Part shown: positions 7,571-16,954 of the stretch, in pieces
Layout: every line of letters begins with the position of its first letter
Position numbering within the stretch: position 1 is the stretch's first letter
Source of the DNA: Prauserella shujinwangii
GTDB lineage: Bacteria > Actinomycetota > Actinomycetes > Mycobacteriales > Pseudonocardiaceae
DNA: 64,000 nucleotides
Reading direction: 5' to 3'
NCBI RefSeq assembly: GCF_003001955.1
Contig: NZ_PVNH01000002.1
Span: forward strand, 62,001 to 126,000
Translations under genes and position numbers: made by a program
The notes under the pieces: model-generated
What the model was told of the DNA's origin: nothing
Databases searched by the model: none
The model's input: the letters and a program-made list of their open reading frames with translations, nothing else

Positions 7571-10500
7571 CCGACGGCGGCCGGTTGCCTTGTCATGGCG
7601 GTCAGCAGCTCGGTGCACCAGTCGAGCAGGGCCTCGTCGCGCAGCGGTGGCGCGCCGATGCGGCCGCCCGCGGGCCCCTCGGTCGGGCGCGGCACCGAGA
7701 CCGTGTTGGTCACCGCCTTGTACACGGCCTTCGGGTACAGCCGCTTGAGCCGCACCAGCTGCGAGTCGGCCAGCGGCAGCGGCGCGAACCGGATCGAGTT
7801 GCCCTGCAGGGTCACCTCGGTGACCCCCGCCGCACGGCACGACTGGCGGAAGGCGGCCACCGCGAGCAGCCTGCGCACCGGGGCCGGGGACTGCCCGTAC
7901 CGGTCGACGAGCTCGTCGAGCACCGCGTCGAGCCCCGCCCGGTCGGGCGCGGCCGCGATCTTGCGGTACGCCTCCAGCCGCAGCCGCTCGCCCGGCACGT
8001 AGTCGTGCGGGATGTGCGCGTCGACGGGCAGGTCCACCCTGACCTCGGTCGGCTGCTCCGCATCCGAGGGCTCGGCGCCCGCGTGCGCCCGGAACGCGTC
8101 GACGGCCTCGCCGACCAGCCGGACGTAGAGGTCGAAGCCGACTCCCGCGATGTGCCCGGACTGCTCGGCGCCGAGGATGTTGCCCGCACCGCGGATCTCC
8201 AGGTCCTTCATCGCCACGGCCATGCCCGCACCGAGCTCGGTGTTCTGCGCGATCGTCGCCAGCCGGTCGTGCGCGGTCTCGGTCAGCGGCTGCTCCGGCG
8301 GGTACAGGAAGTACGCGTACCCGCGCTCACGGCCCCGGCCCACCCGGCCGCGCAGCTGGTGCAGCTGGGCCAGGCCGAGCATGTCGGCGCGCTCGACGAT
8401 CAGCGTGTTGGCATTGGAGATGTCCAGGCCTGTCTCGACGATCGTGGTGCACACGAGGACGTCGTACTCGCGTTCCCAGAACCCCTGGATGATCTGCTCG
8501 AGCCGGTGCTCGTTCATCTGCCCGTGCGCGGTGACGATCCGCGCCTCCGGGACCAGCTCGCGCAGCCTGCGGGCCGCCTTCTCGATCGACGAGACGCGAT
8601 TGTGCACGTAGAACACCTGACCGTCACGCAGCAGCTCGCGGCGGATCGCGGCGCCCACCTGCTTGTCGTCGTACGCGCCGACGTAGGTGAGGATCGGGTG
8701 CCGGTCCTCCGGCGGCGTGAGGATCGTGGACATCTCGCGGATGCCCGCGAGGCTCATCTCCAGCGTGCGCGGAATCGGCGTCGCGGACATCGTCAGCACG
8801 TCCACGTGGGTCCGCAGCGCCTTGATGTGCTCCTTGTGCTCGACGCCGAAGCGCTGCTCCTCGTCGACGATCACGAGCCCGAGGTCCTTGTACCGGATCC
8901 CGGCCTGCAGCAGCCGGTGCGTGCCGATGACGATGTCGACCTCACCGTCGGCGAGCCCGGCGATGGTCTGCTCCGCCTCGTTCGGGTCGGTGAAGCGGGA
9001 GAGACCCCTGATCGTCACCGGGAACGCGGACATCCGCTCGGCGAAGGTGTTCAGGTGCTGCTGGGCGAGCAGCGTGGTCGGCACGAGCACCACGACCTGC
9101 TTGCCGTCCTGCACGGCCTTGAACGCGGCCCGCACCGCGATCTCGGTCTTGCCGTAGCCCACGTCGCCGCAGATGACCCGGTCCATCGGCACGCCGCTCT
9201 GCATGTCGACCTTGACCTCGTCGATCGCCGCGAGCTGGTCGACGGTCTCGACGAACGGGAACGCGTCCTCCAGCTCACGCTGCCACGGCGTGTCCGCGCC
9301 GAACGCGTGCCCCGGCGCGGCCTGGCGGGCCGCGTAGAGCTGCACCAGTTCGGCGGCGATCTCCTTGACGGCCTTGCGCGCCTTGGCCTTCGTGTTCTTC
9401 CAGTCGGAGCCGCCGAGCTTGTTCAGCGTCGGCAGCTCCCCGCCGACGTAGCGGGACACCTCGTCCAGCTGGTCGGTCGGTACGAACAGCCGGTCGCCGG
9501 GGTGCCCGCGCTTCGACGGCGCGTACTCCAGGACGAGGTACTCCCTCGTCGCACCGCCCACCGTGCGCTGCACCATCTCCACGAACCGGCCGATGCCGTG
9601 CTGGTCGTGCACGACGTAGTCGCCGGACTTCAGCGCGATGGGGTCGACGGCGTTGCGCCGCCGGGACGGCATCTTGGTGTTGAGGTCCCGCGTCGAGCGC
9701 CCCGCCGTGGCGCCCCGGCCGGTGATGTCGGACTCACTGAGCACCACGAGCGCCGATCCCGGCGCCACGAAGCCGTCGGCGAGCCCACCGCAGGTCACGG
9801 TGACGACACCGGTGGCGGGCGGCGCGGCCAGTCCGTCCGCGGCGAGCGTGGCGGGGACCTCGGCGGCGGAGAGCTGCTCCACCGCACGGGCGGCCGTGCC
9901 CGCGCCGGGCACCACCACCACGGCGGCGCCGCCCGAGGCCGCGTGCGCGCGCAGGTCGGCACTCGCCTTCTCCAGCTCGCCCCGGTAGGCGGGCGAGCTG
10001 TCGATGCCGACCCGGTAGACGTCCTCCTCGCTGGTCAGCTGGGACAGCGTCCACCACGCCCTGCCGGTGTCCCGCGCGTGCGAGCGCACCTCGGCGAGGT
10101 CGCGGTACGCCGAAGCCCCGAGGTCGATCGGCGCGCGGCCACCGTCCGCGGCGGTGGTCCACGAGGCCTCGAGGAACTCCTGCCCGGTGCGCACGAGGTC
10201 CCGCGCGCGGGCGCGGATCTTCTCCGGGTCGGCGAGCAGGACGTGCGTGCCCTCGGGCATCGCGTCGGTGAGCAGGTCCAGCTCGCCCTCGCAGAGCACC
10301 GGGATGAGCGACTCCATCCCCTCACACGGGATGCCGTCGGCGAGCTTGGTGAGCATCTCCGCGAGCTGCGCGTCGGCGGCGTGCACCTCGGCGAGCTTGG
10401 CGGCGCGCGCCTTGACGTCCTCGGTGAGCAGCAGCTCGCGGCACGGCGGGGCGACGATCTCGGTGACCTCGCCCTCGAGCGAGCGCTGGTCGGACACCGC

Positions 10501-11160
10501 GAAGGCGCGGATCTCGCTGACCTCGTCGCCCCAGAACTCGATGCGGTGCGGATGCTCGTCGGTGGGCCCGAACACGTCCAGGATGCCGCCGCGTACCGCG
10601 AACTCGCCGCGCTTCTCGACCATGTCCACGCGGGTGTAGGCCAGCTCGACGAGACGTTCGAGCACCCGCTCGAACTCGTTCTCCACGCCGACACGGAGTT
10701 CGACCGGCTCCAGGCCGCCCAGTCCGGGCGCCATCGGCTGGATCAGGCTGCGCACGGTCGCGACCACGACGCGCAGCCCGCCGTGCCCCGGCTGGGCGAG
10801 CCGGTGCAGCACCGCGAGCCGCCTGCCGACGGTGTCCGCCCTGGGGGAGAGCCGCTCGTGCGGCAGCGTCTCCCACGAGGGGAAGTGCGCCACGACGTCG
10901 GTGCCCAGCAGGCTGCCGAGCGCGGCGGTGAGTTCGTCGGCCTCCCGGCCGGTCGCCGTGACCGCGAGGACGGGCCGGTTCGCCCCCCGCTCGGCGGCGA
11001 GCGCGGCGATCACCAGCTGCCGGGTGGCCGCCGCGCCCTCCAGGTCGAGCAGCGGTGCGCCCGCCCGTTCGACGACGCCGCGCAGGGCGGGATCGGGCAG
11101 GACCGCGGACAGCAGTCCGGACAGCTGGGCAGTGCGCGGCTCGGCGCTGGACTTGGCCAC
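7564..11160 (-). CDS. mfd: Transcription-repair coupling factor Mfd
   Basis: A ~1,198-residue SF2 translocase that removes stalled RNA polymerase and recruits UvrA. The N-terminal UvrB-like module is followed by the RNA-polymerase interaction domain ([20 protein letters not shown], the CarD/RID fold). The helicase motor follows: Walker [22 protein letters not shown] box [11 protein letters not shown], then SATPIPRTL and the TRG motif [16 protein letters not shown]. The C-terminal TRCF domain is present. Length is normal. GTG 11160 (MAKSSAEP) is chosen; TTG at 11163 is equally close to GAGGGG. The stop codon lies in palindrome A2. Confidence 0.97.
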   Translation of the reverse strand: MAKSSAEPRTAQLSGLLSAVLPDPALRGVVERAGAPLLDLEGAAATRQLVIAALAAERGANRPVLAVTATGREADELTAALGSLLGTDVVAHFPSWETLPHERLSPRADTVGRRLAVLHRLAQPGHGGLRVVVATVRSLIQPMAPGLGGLEPVELRVGVENEFERVLERLVELAYTRVDMVEKRGEFAVRGGILDVFGPTDEHPHRIEFWGDEVSEIRAFAVSDQRSLEGEVTEIVAPPCRELLLTEDVKARAAKLAEVHAADAQLAEMLTKLADGIPCEGMESLIPVLCEGELDLLTDAMPEGTHVLLADPEKIRARARDLVRTGQEFLEASWTTAADGGRAPIDLGASAYRDLAEVRSHARDTGRAWWTLSQLTSEEDVYRVGIDSSPAYRGELEKASADLRAHAASGGAAVVVVPGAGTAARAVEQLSAAEVPATLAADGLAAPPATGVVTVTCGGLADGFVAPGSALVVLSESDITGRGATAGRSTRDLNTKMPSRRRNAVDPIALKSGDYVVHDQHGIGRFVEMVQRTVGGATREYLVLEYAPSKRGHPGDRLFVPTDQLDEVSRYVGGELPTLNKLGGSDWKNTKAKARKAVKEIAAELVQLYAARQAAPGHAFGADTPWQRELEDAFPFVETVDQLAAIDEVKVDMQSGVPMDRVICGDVGYGKTEIAVRAAFKAVQDGKQVVVLVPTTLLAQQHLNTFAERMSAFPVTIRGLSRFTDPNEAEQTIAGLADGEVDIVIGTHRLLQAGIRYKDLGLVIVDEEQRFGVEHKEHIKALRTHVDVLTMSATPIPRTLEMSLAGIREMSTILTPPEDRHPILTYVGAYDDKQVGAAIRRELLRDGQVFYVHNRVSSIEKAARRLRELVPEARIVTAHGQMNEHRLEQIIQGFWEREYDVLVCTTIVETGLDISNANTLIVERADMLGLAQLHQLRGRVGRGRERGYAYFLYPPEQPLTETAHDRLATIAQNTELGAGMAVAMKDLEIRGAGNILGAEQSGHIAGVGFDLYVRLVGEAVDAFRAHAGAEPSDAEQPTEVRVDLPVDAHIPHDYVPGERLRLEAYRKIAAAPDRAGLDAVLDELVDRYGQSPAPVRRLLAVAAFRQSCRAAGVTEVTLQGNSIRFAPLPLADSQLVRLKRLYPKAVYKAVTNTVSVPRPTEGPAGGRIGAPPLRDEALLDWCTELLTAMTRQPAAVGS

Positions 11161-11297
11161 CAACGATTCCCCTCACATGAGGACACACCGCTGCCCGGGA
11201 CGAGGCGGGCGGCGGCGATCCAGGCTCTCGAACTCCAGGGTACGGCGACCGTACGACACGGCACACAGGCCGGCGACAGTGAGGCACACTGGCGCAC

Positions 11298-12509
11298 ATG
11301 CGCGTACGAAGTATCGCGATCGCCGGGTTCGTCCTGATCGTGGCGCTGGTCACCGCCTGCTCGCCCGGCGCGGAGAACCAGCCGCCCGCGGCCGTGCCCA
11401 CCACGGCCCCGACCACCGAGCCCGCCACCGGGCTGCGGGTCGAGGAGGTGGTGGCGGGACTCGAGCACGGCTGGGACATCGGCTTCCTGCCGGACGGCCG
11501 GGTCCTGGTCACCGAGCGGCCCGCCCGGCTGACGCTCGTGTCCGGCACCGGGCCCGGCGCGACCTCGACGACCGTGGACGCGGACCTGTCCAGCGTCTAC
11601 GTGCAGGGCGAGGGCGGGCTGATGGGCATGGTCGTGCACCCGGACTTCTCCTCGTCGCGCGAGTTCACCACCTGCCAGACGCACCAGGAGGGCGGGCAGC
11701 CGGTCGACGTGCGGCTGGTGACGTGGCGGCTGTCGGAGGACGGGCGGAGCGCCACCCGGCTGCGTGACCTGCTGACCGGGCTGCCGATCAACCCGAGCGG
11801 CAGGCACTCCGGCTGCCGCCCCACGCTGGGCCCGGACGGCGCACTGTTCGTGGGCACCGGCGACATCGCCGACGACCCGACCATCCCGCAGGACCGCACG
11901 AGCCTCGGCGGGAAGGTGCTCCGGATCGACCTGGAGACCGGCGAGGGCCTGCCGGACAACCCGTTCGCGTCGTCGGACAACGCGAACGAACGGCGCGTGT
12001 ACACCTACGGCCACCGCAACGTGCAGGGCGTCGCGTTGCGGCCGGGCACCGGCCAGATGTTCACCTCCGAGCACGGGCCCACCGGGTTCGACGAGGTGAA
12101 CCGGCTGCGTGCGGGCGGGAACTACGGCTGGGACCCTTCGCAGGGCGGCACCGTCGACTTCTACGACGAGGACGTGCCGATGACCGACCTCGAACGGTTC
12201 CCGGACGCTGTTCCTCCACTGTGGACCACCGGTGAGCTGACCGAGGCGCCGAGCGGAGCCGCGTTCGTGCGCGGCGACCAGTGGGGCGACCTCGACGGGA
12301 TGCTCGCGGTGTGCGCGTTGCGCGGGCAGAAGCTGCTGCTGTTCCGCATCGACGACGCGGGCGAGAACGTCACCGAGGTGCTGATCCCGCCCGAGTTCGA
12401 CGACGAGTTCGGCAGGTTGCGCGCGGTGCGCGGCGGCCCGGACGGGGCGCTCTACGTCACCACGTCCTCGGGCGAGAACGACCAGCTGCTGCGCGTCACC
12501 CCGGAGTGA
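11298..12509 (+). CDS. PQQ-dependent sugar dehydrogenase-like lipoprotein
   Basis: A 403-residue exported lipoprotein of the glucose/sorbosone dehydrogenase beta-propeller family. The signal peptide has the lipobox VTAC (IAGFVLIVALVTACSPG). The propeller carries LEHGWDIGFLPDGRVLVTER, EGGLMGMVVHPDF, SGRHSGCRPTLGPDGALFVG, YGHRNVQGVALRPGTGQMF and GGNYGWDPSQGG, the typical soluble aldose dehydrogenase series. It would oxidise sugars outside the membrane using PQQ; no PQQ synthesis genes are nearby. It is divergent from mfd, and its last 14 bp overlap the convergent TetR gene. Confidence 0.88.
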   Translation: MRVRSIAIAGFVLIVALVTACSPGAENQPPAAVPTTAPTTEPATGLRVEEVVAGLEHGWDIGFLPDGRVLVTERPARLTLVSGTGPGATSTTVDADLSSVYVQGEGGLMGMVVHPDFSSSREFTTCQTHQEGGQPVDVRLVTWRLSEDGRSATRLRDLLTGLPINPSGRHSGCRPTLGPDGALFVGTGDIADDPTIPQDRTSLGGKVLRIDLETGEGLPDNPFASSDNANERRVYTYGHRNVQGVALRPGTGQMFTSEHGPTGFDEVNRLRAGGNYGWDPSQGGTVDFYDEDVPMTDLERFPDAVPPLWTTGELTEAPSGAAFVRGDQWGDLDGMLAVCALRGQKLLLFRIDDAGENVTEVLIPPEFDDEFGRLRAVRGGPDGALYVTTSSGENDQLLRVTPE

Positions 12510-13092
12510 GGGCGGTCGCGCGGAGCGCGGCGAGCAGGTTCCGGACGTCCTGCCGCGCCCTGCCGACGTCGCGGTGGACGACGAACTGCAGGATCACGCC
12601 GTCGACACCGGCGACGAGGAGCCTGGCGAGCTGCGGCAGCGGCACCGGCGGCCGGTCGGCGTCCCGCCCGGCCTCGCGCAGCGCCGCCTCGACGACCTCG
12701 CAGTAGCGGGTGTACTGCCACTCGGCGAGCCCGGCCAGTCCCGGCTGGCGCAAGGCATGGGTGGTGAGCTCGTACTGCATGAGCTGCAGGCCGGGATCCG
12801 CTTCCACGACGCGCCAGAAGCCGTGCACGCTGTCCTCGATCGCCTTGGCGAGCCCGCCCCCTGGCTCGATCGAGCGCTCCAGCGTCGCGGCGATGTCCTC
12901 GGTGACCTGCTCGAGCACCGCGCGCAGCAGTTCCTGCTTGTCGGCGAAGACGTAGTGCACGGTCGCGAGCTGCACCCCCGCGCGCTCCGCGATCCGGCGG
13001 GTGGTCGCCGCCGCGAGCCCCTCGGCGCTCAGCACGTCGAGCGCGGCCCGGACGAGCTGACGGCGCCGCTCGGCCGAGGAAAGCCGTGCCAT
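12496..13092 (-). CDS. TetR-family regulator (divergent to amine oxidase)
   Basis: A 198-residue TetR/AcrR repressor. The N-terminal HTH is LAAATTRRIAERAGVQLATVHYVFADKQEL (residues ~28-57); the rest is a helical ligand-binding domain without recognisable specificity. ATG at 13092 follows GGAGGG. It is divergent from the amine oxidase at 13166, and the 73 bp gap contains a promoter and a TGACT-T-AGTCA dyad. That makes control of the oxidase and itself likely (inference). Confidence 0.9.
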   Translation of the reverse strand: MARLSSAERRRQLVRAALDVLSAEGLAAATTRRIAERAGVQLATVHYVFADKQELLRAVLEQVTEDIAATLERSIEPGGGLAKAIEDSVHGFWRVVEADPGLQLMQYELTTHALRQPGLAGLAEWQYTRYCEVVEAALREAGRDADRPPVPLPQLARLLVAGVDGVILQFVVHRDVGRARQDVRNLLAALRATALTPG

Positions 13093-13120
13093 CTGCCCTC
13101 CGGGTACCGGTCGTGGTCGG

Positions 13121-13164
13121 TTGACCATATCCGACCCGGAGATTACGGTCGAATGACTTAGTCA
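13121..13164 (+). promoter_or_regulatory. Promoter with overlapping operator for the amine oxidase
   Basis: A -35 TTGACC (13121-13126) and -10 TACGGT (13144-13149) are 17 bp apart. The palindrome TGACT-T-AGTCA (13154-13164) covers the expected start site. The oxidase ATG follows at 13166, so the transcript would be leaderless or nearly so. The TetR at 12496-13092 is the natural candidate ligand (inference). Confidence 0.5.
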
Positions 13165-13165
13165 A

Positions 13166-14560
13166 ATGACCAACTCGGCGCCTCGGGGGTGCGGCGTGCG
13201 GCACGGATCCGATATCCACGCTGTCTGCGATGTCGTTGTCGTCGGAGCGGGCCTGTCCGGGCTGGCCGCCGCCACGAGAGTTGCCGCGCGGGGCCGTTCG
13301 GTAACCGTCCTGGAAGCGAGGGATCGCGTCGGCGGCCGCACGCTCAACGAGCCGGTCGGCGAGGGCAAGGTGGTCGAGCTCGGCGGCCAGTGGGTGGGGC
13401 CGACGCAGGAGCGCGTGCTCGCCCTGCTCACCGAGCTGGGACTGCGCACCTACCCCACGTTCGACGACGGCGACAAGCTCTTCGAGTTCCGCGGCAGGCT
13501 GCACCGCTACCGGGGCTCGGTGCCCCGGTTGAACCCGCTGGTCATCGCCGACATCGCCCAGGCACAGCTGCGGCTGGACCGGATGGCGCGGGAGGTGCCC
13601 CTCGACCGGCCGTGGGCGGCCCCGCGTGCCGAGCGGTGGGACGGCGAGACGTTCTCCTCGTGGATGCGGCGCAACGTGCGCACCGAGGGCGGTCGCGCGT
13701 TCTGCACGATCGTGTGCGAGGGCGTGTGGGCGGTGGCGCCCTCCGACGTCTCCCTGCTGCACTTCCTGTTCTACGTGCGCTCGGGCGGCGGGCTCGGCCG
13801 GCTCATCTCCACCGAGGACGGCGCGCAGAAGTGGCGGGTCGAGGGCGGCACGCAGCGGATCGCCCACCACCTCGCCGCGCGCCTGGGAGACGCCGTGCGG
13901 CTGGGCGCCCCGGTGCGCCGGATCAGGCAGGAGCGCGACGGCGTGACCGTCTCCACCGACGGCACCGAGGTCAGGGCGTCCCAGGTGATCGTCGCGGTGC
14001 CACCGGCGCTGAGCGTGCGGATCGCGTACGACCCGCCGCTGCCGGGACTGCGCGACCAGCTCTGCCAGCGCTACGCGCAGGGCTCGGTGATCAAGACGAT
14101 GGCCGTGTACCCGGAGCCGTTCTGGCGCGCCGACGGGTTGTCGGGACAGGTCACCAGCGCGACCGGTCCGGTGAAGGTGTGCTTCGACAACTCGCCGCCG
14201 GGCTCCGCGCCGGGGGTGCTGCTCGGCTTCCTCGAGGGCAACCAGGCGCGGGCGCTCGGCCGGTTACCCGTGGAGCGGCGGCGCGAACAGGTGCTCGGCT
14301 GCTTCACGCGGTTCTTCGGGCCGGAGGCGGCGGATCCGGAGCGGTACCTGGAACGGGCGTGGGCCGAGGAGGAGTGGACGCGGGGCTGCTACGGCGGCTA
14401 CCTGCCACCGGGCGGGTGGACCGGGCACGGCAGGGCGCTGCGGGAACCGGTCGGCCGGATCCACTGGGCCGGCACCGAGACGGCGACCGAGTGGAACGGC
14501 TACCTCGACGGGGCACTGACCGCCGGGGAGCGGGCCGCGGACGAGGTGCTCGCCACCTGA
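13166..14560 (+). CDS. Flavin monoamine oxidase family protein
   Basis: A 464-residue flavoenzyme of the MAO/putrescine-oxidase family. The FAD Rossmann motif is VVVVGAGLSGLAAATRVAAR, followed by the GG-doublet LEARDRVGGRT and the segment VVELGGQWVGPTQERV that is typical of bacterial MAOs. The C-terminal FAD contact is IHWAGTETATEWNGYLDGAL. It would oxidise primary amines to aldehydes with release of H2O2 and ammonia; the precise amine is not predictable. No signal peptide is seen. The ATG at 13166 lies directly behind an operator-like dyad. The divergent TetR probably regulates it. Confidence 0.9.
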   Translation: MTNSAPRGCGVRHGSDIHAVCDVVVVGAGLSGLAAATRVAARGRSVTVLEARDRVGGRTLNEPVGEGKVVELGGQWVGPTQERVLALLTELGLRTYPTFDDGDKLFEFRGRLHRYRGSVPRLNPLVIADIAQAQLRLDRMAREVPLDRPWAAPRAERWDGETFSSWMRRNVRTEGGRAFCTIVCEGVWAVAPSDVSLLHFLFYVRSGGGLGRLISTEDGAQKWRVEGGTQRIAHHLAARLGDAVRLGAPVRRIRQERDGVTVSTDGTEVRASQVIVAVPPALSVRIAYDPPLPGLRDQLCQRYAQGSVIKTMAVYPEPFWRADGLSGQVTSATGPVKVCFDNSPPGSAPGVLLGFLEGNQARALGRLPVERRREQVLGCFTRFFGPEAADPERYLERAWAEEEWTRGCYGGYLPPGGWTGHGRALREPVGRIHWAGTETATEWNGYLDGALTAGERAADEVLAT

Positions 14561-14589
14561 ACCCGGCCCCGAACCGACCGCACGAAGCT

Positions 14590-14668
14590 CCCCAATGCCA
14601 CTTTGGGTGCGGTCAACGCCCCCAATGTGGCATTCGGTGCGTTCACCGCACCGAATGCCACATTGGGG
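14590..14668. repeat. Palindrome family B (AATGTGGCATT element)
   Basis: A perfect 21-bp inverted repeat (left arm 14620-14640 beginning CCCCAATGTGGCATTCGG, right arm 14648-14668) with a 7-nt loop. It is preceded by a degenerate third arm (14590-14618, CCCCAATGCCACTTTGGGTG). It lies between the amine oxidase stop and the TlpA gene, both on the + strand, and could terminate the first transcript. There is no T-tract. I associate this motif with Amycolatopsis intergenic regions. Confidence 0.85.
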
Positions 14669-14783
14669 AAACGCCGGCAGGCGGGTGGTGAGACGTCACA
14701 GGTCCGTAATCCGGCCCTCCGTACCTCTCGGCGGGTTCGTGGCCCAGGATGATCGGCGAGCCGTCGACACCGGGAGGTCACTC

Positions 14784-15392
14784 ATGTCCCTTCGCGCCAG
14801 GACGTTCGGTGCGGCGCTGTGCGCGGTCGCCACCGCGGCGATGCTGGCGGGCTGCGGCGCGGAGCCGGTGGCGCAGGAGCCCGCGGCGGGATCGTCCTCG
14901 CCCGCCTCCTCCACACCGTCCACACCGTCCACATCGGCCGGTTCGACCGCCGGGAACCCGGCATCGACACCACCCGCGGCCGAGGTCCCCGAGCAACTCC
15001 GGTTCACCGCCACGACGCTGGACGGCGAGCCGTTCTCCGGAAGCAGCCTCGCGGGCAAGGCCGCCGTGCTGTGGTTCTGGGCCCCGTGGTGCCCGAACTG
15101 CCGCGCCGAGGCGCCATCGCTGGCCCGCACGGCCGGGGCGAGCAAGGGCGAGGTGACTTTCGTCGGGGTCGCGTCGCAGGCGGGCCGGGCGGAGATGCGG
15201 GAGTTCGTCCGCGACTACGGCGTCGGCGGTTTCCGTCACCTCGACGACAGCGGCGGGGCGCTCTGGCAGCGGTTCGGCGTGACCTACCAGCCCGCCTACG
15301 CCTTCGTCAGCCCGGACGGCACGGTGGAGGTCGTCAAGCAGCAGCTGTCCGCGGACGAGCTGGCCGACCGGGTCGGCGGCCTGGCCGGCTGA
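14784..15392 (+). CDS. TlpA-like thioredoxin-fold lipoprotein
   Basis: A 202-residue extracytoplasmic thiol-disulfide protein. The signal peptide ends in the lipobox LAGC (residues ~19-22), then a Ser/Thr/Pro linker to ~66, then a thioredoxin/AhpC-TSA domain with the active-site motif WCPNC in FWAPWCPNCRAEAPSLA. It resembles the secreted DsbE/DsbF-type proteins of actinobacteria. ATG 14784 follows GGGAGG. The stop is 1 bp from the CcdA start, so the two form an operon: CcdA would pass electrons from cytoplasmic thioredoxin to this protein. Confidence 0.9.
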   Translation: MSLRARTFGAALCAVATAAMLAGCGAEPVAQEPAAGSSSPASSTPSTPSTSAGSTAGNPASTPPAAEVPEQLRFTATTLDGEPFSGSSLAGKAAVLWFWAPWCPNCRAEAPSLARTAGASKGEVTFVGVASQAGRAEMREFVRDYGVGGFRHLDDSGGALWQRFGVTYQPAYAFVSPDGTVEVVKQQLSADELADRVGGLAG

Positions 15393-15393
15393 G

Positions 15394-16248
15394 ATGGAAC
15401 TGGACGCGCTCGGCTTCGCGCTCGCGGCGGGCATGGTCGCCACCGTCAACCCGTGCGGCTTCGCGATGCTGCCCGCCTACCTGGCGCTCGTCGTCGCCGG
15501 GGAGGGCGCCGAGCGGCACGGCAGGCTCGCCGCGACCGGAAGGGCGCTCGTGGCGACGGCGGCGATGGCCGTCGGCTTCCTCACGGTGTTCGGTCTCTTC
15601 GGGCTGGTGATCGCCCCACTGGCGGCCTCCGTGCAGCAGTACCTGCCCGTGGTCACGGTCGTGGTCGGGGTGCTGATGGTGGCGTTCGGGGCGTGGTTGC
15701 TCACCGGGCGGGAGCTGACGCTGCTGCTGCCCAGACCCGCGAAGGGCGCGCCGACGGCCCGCCTCGGGTCGATGCTCGGCTACGGGTTCGCCTACGCCGT
15801 GGCGTCGCTGTCCTGCACGATCGCGCCGTTCCTCGCGGTGACCGCGACGACGTTCCGGAGCGGGTCGATCGGCACCGGAGTCGCCGCCTACCTCGCCTAC
15901 GGTCTCGGCATGACGCTCGTCGTGGGAGTGCTCGCGGTGGCGGTGGCGCTGGCCAGCTCGGCCGTGGCCGCCCACGTCCGGCGCCTGCTGCCCCACGTGC
16001 ACCGCGCCGGGGGCGCCCTGCTGGTGCTCGCCGGCCTCTACATCGGCTACTACGGGGTGTACGAGCTGCGGCTGTTCCACGCGGGCGGCTCGGCCGAAGA
16101 CCCGGTGGTGGACGCGGCACGGGGCGTGCAGTCGACGCTCGCCGCGTGGGTGGACGCGATCGGCCCGGTACCGCTGGTGGCCGCGCTCGCCGTGCTGGTG
16201 GTCCTCGCGGCGGCGGTCACCAGCCGGGTGCGCACGCCTCGCGAGTGA
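15394..16248 (+). CDS. CcdA/DsbD-type transmembrane thiol reductase
   Basis: A 284-residue integral membrane protein with about six helices of the core CcdA domain plus an extra C-terminal segment. The paired cysteines that define the family are in ATVNPCGFAMLPAYLAL (helix 1) and VASLSCTIAPFLAV (helix 4). It transfers reducing equivalents across the membrane to TlpA-like partners, here the upstream gene. The ATG lies 1 bp after the preceding stop. The C-terminus (residues ~215-280) has a periplasmic loop and one further helix not needed for the core fold. Confidence 0.9.
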   Translation: MELDALGFALAAGMVATVNPCGFAMLPAYLALVVAGEGAERHGRLAATGRALVATAAMAVGFLTVFGLFGLVIAPLAASVQQYLPVVTVVVGVLMVAFGAWLLTGRELTLLLPRPAKGAPTARLGSMLGYGFAYAVASLSCTIAPFLAVTATTFRSGSIGTGVAAYLAYGLGMTLVVGVLAVAVALASSAVAAHVRRLLPHVHRAGGALLVLAGLYIGYYGVYELRLFHAGGSAEDPVVDAARGVQSTLAAWVDAIGPVPLVAALAVLVVLAAAVTSRVRTPRE

Positions 16249-16252
16249 ACCC

Positions 16253-16927
16253 TCACGAGTCGGTGAGCCGCAGCTTCGGCTTGTGCTCCAGGTGGGACAA
16301 CCCGTTCCAGGCCAGGTTCACCAGGTGGGCGGCCACCTCGTCGCGCTTGGGCTTGCGCGCGTCGAGCCACCACTGACCGGTCAGCGCGACCATGCCGACG
16401 AGCGCCTGCGCGTAGAGCGCCGCGAGCTTGTCGTCGTATCCCCGCGCGGAGAACTGCTGGCCGAGGATGTGCTCGACCTGGCTCGCGATGTCGTTGAGCA
16501 GCGTCGAGAACGTCCCGGTCGCGCTGGCCACCGGCGAGTCCCTGACCAGGATCCGGAACCCGTCGTGGGACTCCTCGACGTAGCTCAGCAGCGCGGTCGC
16601 CGCCTGCTCCAGCATCGCGCGCGGGTGCCCGCCGCTGAGCGTCGACACCATCCGGTCGAGCAGGAGCTGGGTCTCGCGGTCCACGACGACCGCGTAGATC
16701 CCCTCCTTGCCGCCGAAATGCTCGTACACAACCGGTTTCGACACGTTCGCCCGGTGCGCGATCTCCTCGATCGAGGCACCGTCGAACCCCTTCTCGGCGA
16801 AGAGCTCCCGCGCCACGTTGAGCAGCTGCTGCCTGCGCTCGGTGCCGGTCATCCGTACCCGGGCCACCGGGGCACCCGGCCGTACCCCGGTGGCCGCTTC
16901 TCGTCTTGCCCGCCTTCTCGCCGCCAT
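16253..16927 (-). CDS. TetR-family regulator, FasR-like
   Basis: A 224-residue regulator. The N-terminal arm is arginine-rich (MAARRRARREAA), then the HTH (DGASIEEIAHRANVSKPVVY, then EHFGGKEG). The C-terminal phrase WWLDARKPKRDEVAAHLVNL, then AWNGLSHL, closely matches the C-terminus I know from mycobacterial FasR, an acyl-CoA-responsive regulator of fatty-acid synthesis. Position between mfd and glmU matches Rv1019 of M. tuberculosis, so orthology to either is open. It lies 27 bp downstream of the desaturase on the same strand and is probably co-transcribed. ATG 16927 is chosen; ATG 16852 (MTGTERR) is possible. Confidence 0.88.
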   Translation of the reverse strand: MAARRRARREAATGVRPGAPVARVRMTGTERRQQLLNVARELFAEKGFDGASIEEIAHRANVSKPVVYEHFGGKEGIYAVVVDRETQLLLDRMVSTLSGGHPRAMLEQAATALLSYVEESHDGFRILVRDSPVASATGTFSTLLNDIASQVEHILGQQFSARGYDDKLAALYAQALVGMVALTGQWWLDARKPKRDEVAAHLVNLAWNGLSHLEHKPKLRLTDS

Positions 16928-16954
16928 CGTCCGCAGACTACGCGGCGGCGGGTG

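Noticed and set aside
7585-11337. A 1,250-codon open frame on the + strand opposite mfd
   Set aside because: It is the antisense frame of a certain gene in very GC-rich DNA. Its product is Arg/Gly/His-rich with no domain, while the minus strand encodes a complete Mfd.
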